Source: Lethocerus indicus (Eukaryota; Arthropoda; Insecta; Hemiptera; Belostomatidae). Taken from it: 64,000 nt of DNA. Shown piece by piece: positions 52,439 to 63,200 of the stretch. Made by a program: the position numbers and the translations under genes. Below the pieces are notes generated by a model. That model saw nothing but the letters and a program-made list of their open reading frames with translations, searched no databases and was not told where the DNA came from. Positions within the stretch are counted from its first letter, which is position 1; the number at the start of each line of letters is the position of its first letter. The stretch spans positions 29,709,872 to 29,773,871 of the forward strand of contig JACDQD010000004.1 in NCBI GenBank assembly GCA_019843655.1, given 5' to 3'.

Positions 52439-53681
52439 ATTCAATATAATTAAAATTATATTACTGAAACGATGAGAATATTACCGACCAATTTTCAGAC
52501 AACCTAGCAATTAATCTTAATTCAGACTGGTTTAATACTACTATATCTTGTTGATGAATTATTAAAACTAATTTCCTAGATTTGAAAATTTGAATTTTGG
52601 CGGGAAATAGATATGAGGACATGCGCACTGCGCTGGTGGCCTCAACGGCCAAACCAAGTGTAACCTCCATTCATAGTTAGGTTGACCTTATTCTAGAATT
52701 ACATTTGACATATGATGTGGCAATATTTCAGGAACTCTCTGTACAAACTGTACTTACCGTTCGAAAATAAAATCACCACTATAGACACAATTCGTTTATT
52801 GGGAAGGAGGGCCATATGGGGGAAGTATTCTGTCTAAAAAAATCTGTAGGTGAAAATTATTGGAAAATGACGATTTTCCAATGGATTAGTCATCGCACAC
52901 ATTATTATTATTATTATTATTCGCAACCAAATTGGGATCAACCTTACTGGGACGTATGTGTCCGTACAGTCTGGATATAGTATTATGTAAGAAACCAACT
53001 AGCTTACATCATTGTTTGCAAGTGCATCTTTGCAAATAGCGAATGAGCTCAACTGTGTGGCAGAGCCGATGCATCTCCTCGGCAAAGAGCCGACACAGCC
53101 TCGCCAGAGGCCCGTCATACCGTGCTGCTTGTAAATCGAAGTCAGGGCGTGATAAGTGCCTCTGATTTCGTGTTGGGTCCCTACCGCTATGCTTTCGCTC
53201 GACTGAGACTGAAGTTGTATTTTCACCTGGGTATTCGACCGAGATTAAAAATGACTGCGCAACTATTTAACGTACACCAGTGTGGCTTATAGCCGGAACA
53301 ACGTACCAAGTAGAAGGGGCTACCTGTGTACGCGGTTATGCCGCCCATTATGCCGGCCAGCAGTGCCGTCTTCGGCAACGACTTTTCGCCGTTCGCTTTC
53401 AAATTCAACTCGTTCTTTTCGGCCAACTGGAAACCGCCCAAACGGATGCCGTTCATGAAGAGTTGGTGCCAGAGCGAGGGCACCAGTCCCTTCTGCAGGG
53501 CGAGCAGTCCGTCAGTTTTCGCGATCGTGTAAAGGGCGTGAAAAAAGCCCTTATAATGCACCGTATATTGCCCCTTCGGTTTCAGTTCTCCTTGCAGCTG
53601 AAATCTGACTTTGACCACTTCCAAAGGATTCGATATGAGAGTGGCTCCCATAGCAGCGGCTGCCGCAATTGTGAACTCCAT
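51225..53681 (-). CDS. Mitochondrial carrier, SLC25A34/35-like
   Basis: Four exons on the minus strand, 53307-53681, 53008-53226, 51895-52012 and 51225-51424, join in frame (912 nt, 303 aa plus TGA), the normal carrier length. The three repeats each carry a carrier signature: NPLEVVKVRFQLQ in repeat 1, SPFYLVKIQLQ in repeat 2 and NPLDCISNRLYNQ in repeat 3. The divergent second signature (PFYLVK) and third (PLDxxSxRLYNQ) are typical of SLC25A34/35 and their fly homologues. By family knowledge it is a six-helix inner-membrane transporter, and the substrate of this subfamily is uncertain. The start MEFTIAAAAAMGATLI is the first ATG and places repeat 1 at the usual distance. Intron 2 holds an AT microsatellite and an unrecognised 69-codon ORF (52461-52670, minus). 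Confidence 0.93.
51895..52012 (-). CDS. Carrier exon 3: start of repeat 3
   Basis: The acceptor is ACAG at 52016-52013. It encodes YYRIEKGYMNSF and the third signature NPLDCISNRLYNQ, and ends in phase 1 at GTAAG. Confidence 0.9.
52373..52435. repeat. (AT)n microsatellite in carrier intron 2
   Basis: About 31 AT units. Confidence 0.9.
53008..53226 (-). CDS. Carrier exon 2: repeat 2
   Basis: The acceptor is CAG at 53229-53227. It starts VKIQLQSQ and ends CKDALANND, 73 codons, phase 0 at both ends. It includes GLWRGCVGSLPR, the usual matrix-loop/helix 4 motif. The donor is GTAAGC. Confidence 0.92.
53307..53681 (-). CDS. Carrier exon 1: repeat 1 and start of repeat 2
   Basis: From ATG at 53681-53679 through NPLEVVKVRFQLQGE to SPFYL, exactly 125 codons, then donor GTACGT (53306-53301). 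It covers helices 1 and 2 and enters helix 3. Confidence 0.93.
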
Positions 53682-53771
53682 TTTCGGGGAAACGATTAGT
53701 TGCCCGTACTGAATATCGAGAATTATAAGAATAATAACGAGCGAAACAACGCGAACGATAAGAGAATCACG

Positions 53772-53776
53772 ACTGA
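53772..53776 (-). promoter_or_regulatory. Possible initiator of the carrier gene
   Basis: TCAGT on the minus strand with its A at 53774, 93 nt upstream of the ATG and with no TATA box at -30. Such pentamers occur by chance, so support is positional only. Confidence 0.2.
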
Positions 53777-55676
53777 ACTGTCTCTTTTAGTCAAGCTTCC
53801 CCCCCTTCCCCACCACACCCGACCGCTAAGTGCGCATAACCTTCCTACGCAATAATACCAGTCCGGTTGCCAGGGCAACGGGCAGCAAGCGTCCCATTTA
53901 TATATTATAATATATAAAGTTTAATTTGAATATTTTAAAACAATAAAATACATTTAAAAATATACGAATCCATTATTATTTAAATTTTTTATCATTAATT
54001 TTATTCTAGCAATTCCAATGTGGTTTCTTGTAATAATTTAAACGTATATTTTTAAAAAGATCGCGGATCATTCGTAAATTCGGTGAAGCTCATATTGATG
54101 CTACATTTATATATAATAACTTGAAAAATAGTTTTCCTTGTGACTGAGGCCTGGTTGTTCACCATTTTATTCTTAATTCGAATTAATTGTTAACAATTGT
54201 ATTAATATAAACATAAATCTTCGCGATAAATTAAGATTATAGCGAACATTTGAGATAGTTTTCTATATATAATAATACTGTACAATAATATAAATAATAC
54301 AAAAGCTGACTTCCGGAGTATTTACACTATACTATATGTTTAAAATATTTCAATTTCAGTTAGTGTGTTACACTGTATATTTAATGCAAAACATTTACAA
54401 ATTGATTTTATTTTGATGACAAGCATTCATACAGTTCACTATAGTATTAATTGACAGACATTTGAGTGGGAAAAATAAAAATGTATAGTTTTAATATGAT
54501 TTTTTATATATACCTTAGTAAGGAACATTAATTTATCTTAAGTACAAAATGTAGTAATAAATGTCAAGAACATTACATTGTGGTGCTTTGAATAAAATTA
54601 TAGTTTCATGCGCCTCAATATATTTTTGGTCATATTTCTAGTTGCTATTACATATCTTGCTACACCTAAATTCTTCATCTTTGGAGTTCTAATTGCTGCC
54701 ACTTCAGTAATTCATTGTTTAAACCCTTTTGAATGTATAATGTATAGTTCAATTAAATACATATTTTAAGCACATAATTGTGCTATATAAGCATTGTTAT
54801 ATATTTGTTCAATATTTTTCAAATTTTTCTTTTCAGTAATCTTTTTTCTAAATTACCTTTTCTGAATAAATATCGCGGTAATAAAACTATAATTTATTAA
54901 AGTATATATTTTATAAAGTATTTTACTTTATAAGTGGTCAATTAATATTTACAAATAATTTCCCAGCAGTGCATCTCTACATTATTTCATGAAATTAAGT
55001 AATTTACCATTCACTAATCACTGTACTAAAATAAGTAGTACCACTGCTTATGACTATTTTTGTAATAAAGAAGATTATGTGTTCTGAGTCACAGAGTGTA
55101 ACAATTTAATTCCAGGATACTATCCTGGTTGCACAAATTTCCAAAATTATCCACAAATAATTGTATCTATGTTGCATAAAGAAATAAAACTTAATGCTTT
55201 TAGTTGATTTTATGGTGTGAAAATAGTGTGTAATTTTTAATTCATTAGTTTAATGAATAAATTACTACTGATGATAGAGGAACTTATTCTAGTTTTAAAA
55301 AAATGGTGACTTACCAAAAATTTAGTAGAAAAATTAATAGCCAAATTTGATGGAATTTCCTTCCTGTCAAATCATAGTTAAGGCAATGAAATCACACAGT
55401 AAGTGATAAACACCTTACATTTTATGGACGTCATAATAGTTGAATTATTATAGGATAATACCTCCTAGAATAATGGCAATTTGAAAATACCACAGATAAA
55501 AATATTTCTGATGTTATATAAAATACATTTTGTGAATACAAATATCAATACACATCTGTTCCATAATATCTAGTCTGGATCACTCCCATTATTTTCATTA
55601 TAAAATGATAGAATGATATTATGTTCAATGAAATAATAATAAATATTATTTAGAAATTGTTTTATTTATATTATAG
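53777..55676. other. AT-rich spacer or introns upstream of the exon at 55677
   Basis: Very AT-rich and without long ORFs. Any 5' exons of the plus-strand gene ending at 55903 should lie here or further left. The only suggestive piece is a 53-codon hydrophobic ORF at 54608-54769 (start MRLNIFLVIFLVAI), which I cannot show to be coding. A GCACA/TGTGC hairpin lies near 54770. Confidence 0.3.
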
Positions 55677-55903
55677 GCGAAAAAAATCTGCGGTATTTTT
55701 CCTTACGGAAATATATTAGGTACCAGGATCCGGGATCCTTAATCCCATTTGCCTATTTGGGTTTATGCCAAGCAGCAATACCAGGAGTTTGGGCAAACCC
55801 TGGTGGGCAACCAAAAGAAGTTGATGTTTTAGAATTAATTTTGATTCCTTGCCTTATATTGGCGTCGTTCAATTGTCATCGAATACTTTTCTTATTCGAT
55901 TAA
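55677..55903 (+). CDS. Terminal exon of an unrecognised membrane protein gene
   Basis: After acceptor TTATATTATAG there is an open stretch of 74 codons ending in TAA (55901-55903), with no ATG of its own. Amino-acid use is protein-like in an otherwise AT-rich region. It contains RYQDPGSLIPFAYLGLCQ, then WANPGGQPKEVDVLELI, then a hydrophobic end with LIPCLILASF and HRILFLFD. Two hydrophobic segments (about residues 21-38 and 54-66) suggest membrane association. ATTAAA at 55916-55921 could be its poly(A) signal. It would be tail-to-tail with tinman, 140 bp apart, and divergent from the carrier gene. I do not recognise the family, and the upstream exons were not identified. Confidence 0.55.
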
Positions 55904-56043
55904 AAGTGCGTCCGAATTAAATATCGAGTTAAAATTCGCGGAATAGTCGCACGAGTATATGGGTTGATAAATATTTACACTTGGCCAATCGAAGTATCGG
56001 GACTACGGGAAGTCTCTTCCACCCCCGGGAATTATCACACGTT

Positions 56044-56469
56044 TCAGCTGAATTTCCAGTTGACCGGGTCTATCGTCGTGGGGAAATTCTGAACGGGCAA
56101 ACTGTAGGCGTCGAGGGGTGGCGTCGGGGGGCAGAACTGTGCCGGCTGCTGGTAACTGTTGCACATGTAGCCGTTGGCTATTGATGAGTGTTGGTGGTGG
56201 GGCGGCAGTGGCTGTGGCGCGTAGCCGCTCTCCGCCACCTTCTGTACCGGCGGCGGCCCTTCGCCCAGAGGCCGGCCCCCCTGCGGCTTCTTCGCCGCCA
56301 GCTCGCTCCTCTCCAAGTGTCGCATTCGCTTGTTCTTGTACCTCCGGTTCTGGAACCAGATCTTGACCTGAGTGGAGGTGAGTTTGATGGCGGCCGCCAT
56401 GTGCTCTCTCTCGGGGGCCGACAGGTAACGCTGCTGCTTAAACCGCCTCTCCAGTTCGAATACTTGCGC
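56044..56469 (-). CDS. tin: tinman exon 3: homeodomain residues 11-60 and C-terminus
   Basis: The acceptor is TTCTGTTCAG. It starts [10 protein letters not shown], has the recognition helix [15 protein letters not shown], and runs to TGA at 56046-56044. The tail is Pro-rich with a His/Gln cluster (PPHHQHSS) and [10 protein letters not shown]. Confidence 0.93.
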   Translation of the reverse strand, partial: AQVFELERRFKQQRYLSAPEREHMAAAIKLTSTQVKIWFQNRRYKNKRMRHLERSELAAKKPQGGRPLGEGPPPVQKVAESGYAPQPLPPHHQHSSIANGYMCNSYQQPAQFCPPTPPLDAYSLPVQNFPTTIDPVNWKFS

Positions 56470-58112
56470 CTGAACAGAATTTTATATAAATCGGAATGAA
56501 TTATTATGCGGAATAATAATCGAAACTCAAACCCTGGAGAAATAATAGAGGAGAGATGATGTTAATAGAACAGACTCAGATGAGTCAACCGAATGGAATT
56601 TCCCTTTTCAATGCGTACTTCAATTTCAGAACAGAGCTTATGTAATGGGTCGTCCGGAATGTTTTGAAGGAAAATTGAAACTCATTTAAATTTTGGTACA
56701 CATTTATTAACTTATATAGGCACCATTCTGTTCCACAACCTTTCTCCATCTTTCATGCAACTTGAAAATTCCGTCCTTCCAGAACCTCTCAGGTTTGTCG
56801 GCGAAAAAGTTTTCTAAATGAGTTTTTATCTCGACCGAAGAGTTGAAATTTTTTCCATTAAGGGAATTTTGAAATGATCGGAATAGGTGGAAATCTGAGG
56901 GCGCGAGGTCTGGTGAGTATGGTGGACGGGGTAAAACATCCCAACCGAGCTCCAACAACTTTTGTCGAGTTGTCAAAGACACACGAGGCCGCCCATTGTC
57001 CTGAGATCTTCGTCTCTGGTGGACGGCCTACCCGGGCGTTCTCGATCTTCGAGATCGAAATCTCCAGCTTTAAACCGAGCAAACCCCTTCTGCACAGTTC
57101 TTTCGTGGTGCTACAGCACCTTCGCCATAAACAGCGCATATCTTGTTTGCCGCTTGTGTGGCATTTCTGCCTTTTCGGAAAAAGTAAAGCATTAAATGCC
57201 TATAATGCGCTTTGTTCGCTACCATATTCTAAGGCGTATAAAACCGAGAAAAATTAACGTATCGTAACCAAACTTTTTTCCAAATATGCCTGAAGTACTG
57301 ACTTTTAGAATATGTATGCGTGTAATTTGTTTTCAATCATTCCGATATATTCAGACCTGTCCTAATACCACTTATCGAAAATCGGCACGAACTTTCCGGA
57401 CAACCCATTATAATTTGTACCGCTAAACATTTGTAGTACGATTGAATTATTATCGCAACAACCACAATGATGTTCAACCGAATCTGTTTTTAATTGTAAA
57501 ATGGTTTGGTCCTTGTAAAATTGACAATTCAAAAAATGGTCGTTAATAAGTGAATATTATACGCGTAGTAGAACCGGACTTATGATGTTAATTGGTCACG
57601 GAATTTATTTGTTTCAAATACACGAAAAGATTCTTTAAAATATGGGTGGAGCCGTATGTGTACTCCAATGTTGTATTTGTATACTTGGTATGTATGAGAA
57701 TTAAAACCGATTTTTAAAGCAAAAGATGCCGGTTCCTAGGATGTAATAGATGCCATAACAATACATTAATTAATATAGGTAGACATTTTAATACACAGAT
57801 AAATAATTAATTGGCAATTGTATGAATTGAAGTTTTGTTAATTTACCTGGGTGAACAGTATTCTGGGTTTTCTTTTAACTCTCTGTTTTCCGCTACCTGT
57901 TTCTTTTCTTCTTTCGGCCTCTTTGCTTTCTGAAAATAACGGCAAATTGATAAAATTAGTGGCAATATAAAAAACGGTTAAGATCACAATTTCAGGACAT
58001 CTTTGTACTCAGGAAGCAACGTGCCAATCGTGGAAGAATACTAGAAAAATATAATGTCACTCGATATTGTATTGTGTAAATGGTTAGAAATTACGAATTA
58101 CAGATATAAACA

Positions 58113-58159
<47 letters not shown>

Positions 58160-60491
58160 GGTATATGGGTATATCGTATTTTTTCTTTCTACGAATATAA
58201 ACTCAGGGAAATGTCAACATATACTGCCAAGGGGGTCGAGATGCATTCTATTTTCCGTAGGTAATTGCTGACCTAACCCGATACCGAAATAAAATAACTA
58301 TTATAAGATAAAAATATCTAATTTTTGTTATTGAAAGTGATGTGGTTGATATTAGTTTTAGTTTCAATACTTTATTTGTGAACAATAACATACACATTAA
58401 CTCTAGTAAATAATGAGTAATTTCGATTGGATTTTATTTAATTTCTGTTTAAGTAGAGGACCCAAAACTCAAAGGATACAGACAAGAAGGCTCTTTAAGC
58501 TACAAAAAATGATCGGGTTTACGTTCAGTTCCTTGTTGCTCCTTGTAACCCAAACACCAAAACACTTTTCCAAAGTAGGGGGGAAAAGAGGTACCGGCGG
58601 CTTCTTTGCTCCAAAAATCGGCAGAGTAAAAGCAGTGCTGCTTTAGAGGACCGTGTATTTTAAACTGACGAGGCTAAACTTCGGTAATTTTTCAAGATTA
58701 TTTAATTACTAATTAACGTTCAATTACTACTGTATGGTGTAGTGTGGGGTCATTACTGTGTTGAATTATTCAGTAATTAATTCCACATTTTCAAATCTGT
58801 TCATTATTTCCGTACAGATTGTTTAAACTGTACAAATGACGCGTGAACAAATATAAGAATATTATATATTAATATTAACAATAATCAATAAATCCCAGTA
58901 TTAATAAATAATACATTGGACATTTTGGTATTTGAAATTTGAGATTTATAGTTAATCCAATACAATGTGAGTACTGTATTTATGTTATAACACTGAAATA
59001 CGATCGAACATGTTGTCACTACTTTACTTTATGATATCAAATTAAGCAGTAAAATCAATGTAAAATATAAGAATAAATTAACATAAATAGAGAAGCTTCC
59101 AAGAACATCCAAAGTGTGATTTTATCCGCCTGACATTGTTTAAATTACTAGATTAATGAATGCGAATATTAATTATTTTATTTATTATTAATTAGTTGAT
59201 AATAGAAAACTGTGAATAAAGTGGGTTTCCAGTAGATTTGATTTTTAATTTACTTTTAAATAGTGATAGTGCGGAGAACAAAAATAAGACAAAACAACAA
59301 ACAAATAAATAAATAAATATGTTTCATTATATTCTGCGAGGGTTAGACCGTCACCACCCGTTTCGATCTTCCCTATCTACTGTATTCATCTCTACTATTC
59401 TAGACTGGTTTAGTCTTCTTGTCATCGTCGATAGCGTCCATAAAATATTGTAATGGATTATTTTTTCATTCCATATGTTTGGTATATCCAAGGCTTTCGC
59501 TTTTAACCGTTCCCTAAACCGTCATAGTTATGCCACTTTTGGTCCAAGGTTCTTATGGGAAATTCTATCCCTCCGGTGTGTAATTTTAATGACAAGTGAG
59601 GGACGTTTAGGTTAGAATATATATTCGTGCGAAAATTGTGTTTGGGGAATCATAAACGGTTGGATTTATTATCGACTCCACTCGGCTCTCATCCTGTTAA
59701 TTGCTCGAAAATAGTTTTGAAATCAGTATATAGCGGGGACGCCTCTAATAGGCGGTGGTAAATTTTATCTAGCGCGTCGAATATTCTGAAGGGGATGGCT
59801 AGTGGTGGACCTGGTACTGCCCCGAAGACATAAGACCCGAAGAAGCACTGGTGTAAGGATACGTGGCTCTGTATGGACCACAATGGCAGGAGTGCATAAA
59901 ACCTCCTACAGAAGGTGCTCAGATTTATAGGTTGTCGTGTAATTATTTTCTATGCAGGTTGCAGTAAATGTGGGGGCGTTGGTCGTGCTGGGAGGGGCAG
60001 AAGATAGGGGTAGAAATAAGTAAGAGCAGGGATATCGGTCAGTGGCTAATGAACTCACTCTCTAATGTTGGCGGGTGCTGGTCGTAGGGTAGTGAGAGAT
60101 TGCTTAGTTGTTGTACGTGGGGTGAAGTCATGCCGTGGGGGTTGGTCGTCTCCTGCGGGGGGTGTAGCCTGGGCTGGAGGGTAGTCCACTCGTCCTCCGG
60201 CCTCCAGTCGTAACAGCACTGGCCGCCTTCGGCCTCCCAGCAGCCGCCGGAGTCCTCCCTGTACTCTTCCTGGACCGGGTAGTCCTCGAAATTCAGATTG
60301 AGCCCGTCGAAAAAGCCCTGTCCGCCGAATGCGGCGGCGTACCCGTCGCCGCCGGTCTCGGGCAGGTTGAGGATGTCTTTGACCGAGAAGGGGGTGCCGG
60401 CGCCCGCCGACTGGGGCCCCGACTGATAGCTCTGGGCGCCGTTCGGGTCGTACCCGTAGCACTGGACCTGGCTGGACAGCATGGCTAACAT
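56044..60491 (-). CDS. tin: tinman, NK-2/NK-4 class homeobox transcription factor (NKX2-5 homologue)
   Basis: Three minus-strand exons, 60059-60491, 57847-57929 and 56044-56469, join in frame to 313 aa. Residues about 33-42 are [10 protein letters not shown], the TN (tinman/eh1-like) domain that recruits Groucho. The homeodomain is [10 protein letters not shown] (exon 2) joined to [20 protein letters not shown] (exon 3), continuing through [20 protein letters not shown]. Tyr54 is the NK-2-class hallmark. The NRRYK (rather than NHRYK) form points to Tinman/NKX2-3/2-5/2-6 and not scarecrow/vnd. After it come a Pro/Gln/Ser-rich tail and the end DPVNWKFS. By family knowledge it is a nuclear activator/repressor for dorsal mesoderm and heart. 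The ATG at 60491 is the first in the open frame, with a second at 60482. Intron 2 holds a mariner remnant and intron 1 a decayed hammerhead repeat. Confidence 0.93.
56643..57410 (-). mobile_element. mariner element with internal deletion in tinman intron 2
   Basis: Terminal inverted repeats of about 20 bp at 56643-56662 and 57391-57410 match at 18 of 20 positions (TAATGGGT, C or T, GTCCGGAA at each end). Between them, on the minus strand, lie two pieces of a mariner transposase. One is an N-terminal helix-turn-helix part with KxFRDLED-like and GRP motifs (about 57240-56985, frameshifted, as in [18 protein letters not shown]). The other is a C-terminal catalytic part with [15 protein letters not shown] (56982-56707). 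The middle of the gene, including the first catalytic aspartates, is absent. At 768 bp it is well short of the usual 1.3 kb, so it cannot code for an active enzyme. It might be mobilised in trans. Confidence 0.85.
57847..57929 (-). CDS. tin: tinman exon 2: basic linker and homeodomain residues 1-10
   Basis: An 83-nt microexon-like piece with acceptor TTTTCAG and donor GTAAAT, phase 1 in and phase 0 out. Read in the only frame that joins both neighbours it gives a basic linker ([15 protein letters not shown]) followed by [10 protein letters not shown], the N-terminal arm and start of helix 1. Confidence 0.9.
58114..58157. repeat. (AT)n microsatellite in tinman intron 1
   Basis: About 22 AT units, roughly 200 bp upstream of tinman exon 2 in the direction of transcription. 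Confidence 0.9.
59395..59437 (-). repeat. Decayed hammerhead repeat in tinman intron 1
   Basis: On the minus strand CUAUCGACGAUGAC...GACUAAACCAGUCUAG aligns without gaps to the 35-nt core of the better copies but lacks intact CUGA and GAAA. It is recognisable only by comparison. Confidence 0.35.
60059..60491 (-). CDS. tin: tinman exon 1: N-terminus with TN domain
   Basis: 433 nt ending in phase 1 at donor A|GTGAGT. It carries [10 protein letters not shown] near the start, then an acidic and aromatic-rich segment ([11 protein letters not shown]), then a Pro/His/Gln-rich stretch. No signal sequence or other domain is visible. Confidence 0.9.
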
Positions 60492-60541
60492 CACTTCCGC
60501 GAACTCCTCAATAACGTAAGGACATAATCTCTTCCCTAGCC

Positions 60542-60578
60542 ACTGACCGCGTATAACTATCCCCGGACAAAATATATA
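60542..60578 (-). promoter_or_regulatory. tin: Candidate tinman core promoter (TATA plus TCAGT)
   Basis: On the minus strand TATATATT (60578-60571) is followed by TCAGT (60546-60542), with its A at 60544. TATA-like hexamers begin 34, 32 and 30 bp upstream of that A. This predicts a 53-nt 5' UTR before the ATG at 60491. Confidence 0.5.
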
Positions 60579-60714
60579 ATCGTCCTGTGTGTTTAAAGGG
60601 GCGTGCCTGAAGTGGACTCTAGGATATCCAATACTGGACTGATGATGACAGGGGACTCCTCCATTACAGTGGTTCCTTCTACACACACACCCCTCCCCCA
60701 CCTACCGTTTCTGG

Positions 60715-60749
60715 CTCCCTCCCTCCCTCCCTCCCTCCTCCCTCCCTCT
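60715..60749. repeat. (CCCT)n polypyrimidine tract upstream of tinman
   Basis: Repeated CCCT/CTCC units about 220 bp upstream of the tinman start codon. On the minus strand it is a purine-rich GGGA tract, of a kind often found near promoters. Confidence 0.8.
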
Positions 60750-62196
60750 CTTTCTTCCCTCTCATATTTGGAGTATGACGTCCTCTTCTCCCTTACTTAT
60801 TCTCTTCTCTCTTACTTCCTCGTAGAGCCACTTCTAATTCCTTACACTTACGAATTCTTATGCTCCTCTGGGGTCTATTGGGCAAAATACCTCATACCTA
60901 GACGAGATAGTTGGGATGTGGCGAAAAACATTTTTATAATAAACAAAATAAATATAGAATTAAAATTTATTTATTTTATGCGATTCTAACTTTGAATTTG
61001 TTAACTTTCTGTACTTTGGGACAAGTTTACTTGTGTGCTTGGATCGGGAATACACACACATTTAATGCGCTACATATATTTGTTAAAATAAATTACACTA
61101 CTTACAATAAGTATGTATAACTGTTCCGCAATGTATACATTACTAAATGGTGTATTTTGTTTTGAAATATTTGAAATTATTTTTGTGCCTCGAAAGACTC
61201 ATAGGCCTCAGTCATAGATCGGAATACCGAATAAATCATTCTCGACTCAGTCCTATCTAGTGAGGGAATTTAGTGAGCTAATATGTTTATGGTTCGCTTG
61301 ATTAAAAAGTGTATCTTACTAATTAAAGTGTAGAACACAGTTTGACAAGAATAAGTTGACATTTAAAAAAGTAAAGAGAATTTTATGAATGCGCATAACG
61401 AGGCAGAAATAGTACCTGTTCGCTCTATATAAATACAGCTAAAAATTTATTTATAAACTTAAAGTAAGTGATAAATTTTAATTATTTATGACAAAAAGTC
61501 TTGCGTTTCTAGATTCTATCAAATTATATTCTATGGGACTTAAAAGTTTTTATTGAATTGAATATACTTTAGCAGAAAGAATCTAACTTTTATTGCTTTT
61601 ATTGCTGAACTAACCAACAATGTCGTTATAAATAAAAATAAGAAATTAAGCACATTTATACGTAAATTTTAATTTATTCTATAGGTTCTTTGTTCATTCC
61701 TACTACAACTGTATTGAAGGACCATTAAGTTAATGAAATGGAATAGACAGATATATATTGAAAATGTATCGATACAATACTAGTTTCAGTGTTCGATTAT
61801 TGCTTACAACGATACTATTTCTTGGATAGAATATTTATAAAACCGTAACAATCGGGCCGGCATTTGTTCAGTTCACTTAAATAGTGTGAAGTTAAAATTC
61901 CCATTTCATTCTTTAATTACTGAATCTTTGTACTTCAACTCTAGCTTTATTGAAATTTTTCCGCTTATGTCGATTTTTAAGATGGCGTGGTTGGGTGCAG
62001 TGTTTGACCGATTAGAGTTTAGCTGTCCTCTGGAGCGTGAGATCGCCGGTTGATGGGGCCTCCAGGCCGGTCGGATATTAAATTTTAAAAAGCTATTAAA
62101 ACCGAACGGTATCAGGTGTCGGTCTGGTATAGAGAGATTGACTCAGAGAGCGTGGCACTGTGAGAATGTTTATATCGCGGGGGCCCCTCCCCCCCC

Positions 62197-62249
62197 ACCC
62201 AATACCCACTACCCACTACCCACTACCCACTACCCAATACCCAGTACCC
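62197..62249. repeat. 7-bp minisatellite (CACTACC)n
   Basis: Around seven units of CCCACTA with A/G variants at the two ends. Confidence 0.8.
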
Positions 62250-62577
62250 GCAGTGACGCCCATGGCGCCGGGCAATCTGTTCAATATCAACCGCACCTGA
62301 CTATGGGAACCTTTTACCAGTTTTTTCCACCCTCCATCATGCCCTCTCTCTTCTCTCTCTCTGTCTCTCTCTGTACCTCGCCCTCCGCTATCGCTTTGTC
62401 CTTTAATATTTTTTTTTTCAACCCCCACCCCCTGGGAGATATATTCAAAAATTAGTGCCGCCTTTTAGTTAATACAACGTAAACACGTCTGGCCCTCTTT
62501 CCTCCCTCGCCGCTCTTCGCGGCCATAATAGAGTTTTAATCTCGGGGTCGGCCTACTTGAGAGCGAGGGGTCGCAGG

Positions 62578-62578
<1 letters not shown>

Positions 62579-62620
<42 letters not shown>
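62579..62620. repeat. (CT)n microsatellite
   Basis: About 21 uninterrupted CT units, 2.1 kb upstream of the tinman start codon. It is GAGA on the minus (tinman) strand, and so could bind GAGA-factor-type proteins. Confidence 0.9.
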
Positions 62621-62623
<3 letters not shown>

Positions 62624-63200
62624 GGCGGCGGCGTCGGGGAAAAAACGATTCCGGGTCGGTCCCGTGTAAAGTTCCCCTTTGAGGATGTGCCGCGGCCCCC
62701 TTAGACCCGGCAGAATTTTGCAGACTGAAGAGAGTCACCTCTCCGATCGTTCGAGTAATTTTAACGCTCTCGCCCAATATTTTTAAACCGTTTTATCGAG
62801 TACCCACATTTATTATTATTTATTTTATCGTAATATTTACAATAAAAAAATAAAATATAGGAACCATCCCTCAAAGGATGCCATAAATTAACTTATATTT
62901 AGCTATGTTAAATAATGTTATCCTCGAGTATACTAACCATGTCTGTTGGTTAGGCGGATCGAAAACTATTCTCTGTGTGACTTGATTTAGGTGTTGTAGT
63001 GTTCAGGATGTAGTTCGAGATCCTGCCTTCTGCAGAATTGAAGAAGCTTGCTTCGTCTTTTATTATTGCTTTTAATTCGCATAATAAAACATATTTTTAA
63101 AAATATATTTGTCGTGCATGACAATTCACCCACAGATATGTAGGGTACAACAATTTAATTTTTCTTACTTAAAGCAGTTAATAACCCGCGGTAAAGCCAG

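Larger units (their letters stand above)
57930..60058 (-). other. tin: tinman intron 1
   Basis: 2.1 kb, AT-rich. Apart from the AT microsatellite and the decayed hammerhead, it holds a 64-codon minus-strand ORF (59689-59883, start [10 protein letters not shown]) without known relatives. Introns of this gene type often hold enhancers, but no factor-site cluster could be proved by eye. Confidence 0.6.
60579..63200. other. Upstream region of tinman
   Basis: Low-complexity tracts (60715, 62197, 62579) separated by AT-rich sequence. No coding exon is seen, and this is the natural place for proximal tinman regulation. Confidence 0.45.

Noticed and set aside
52461..52670. 69-codon ORF inside carrier intron 2
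   Set aside because: It interrupts a carrier whose flanking exons join perfectly. No acceptor/donor in the right phase and no family match. It could be a transposon scrap.
54608..54769. 53-codon hydrophobic ORF as 5' exon of the orphan gene
   Set aside because: It ends in a stop and no donor in a matching phase is evident. Hydrophobic ORFs are common by chance in T-rich DNA.
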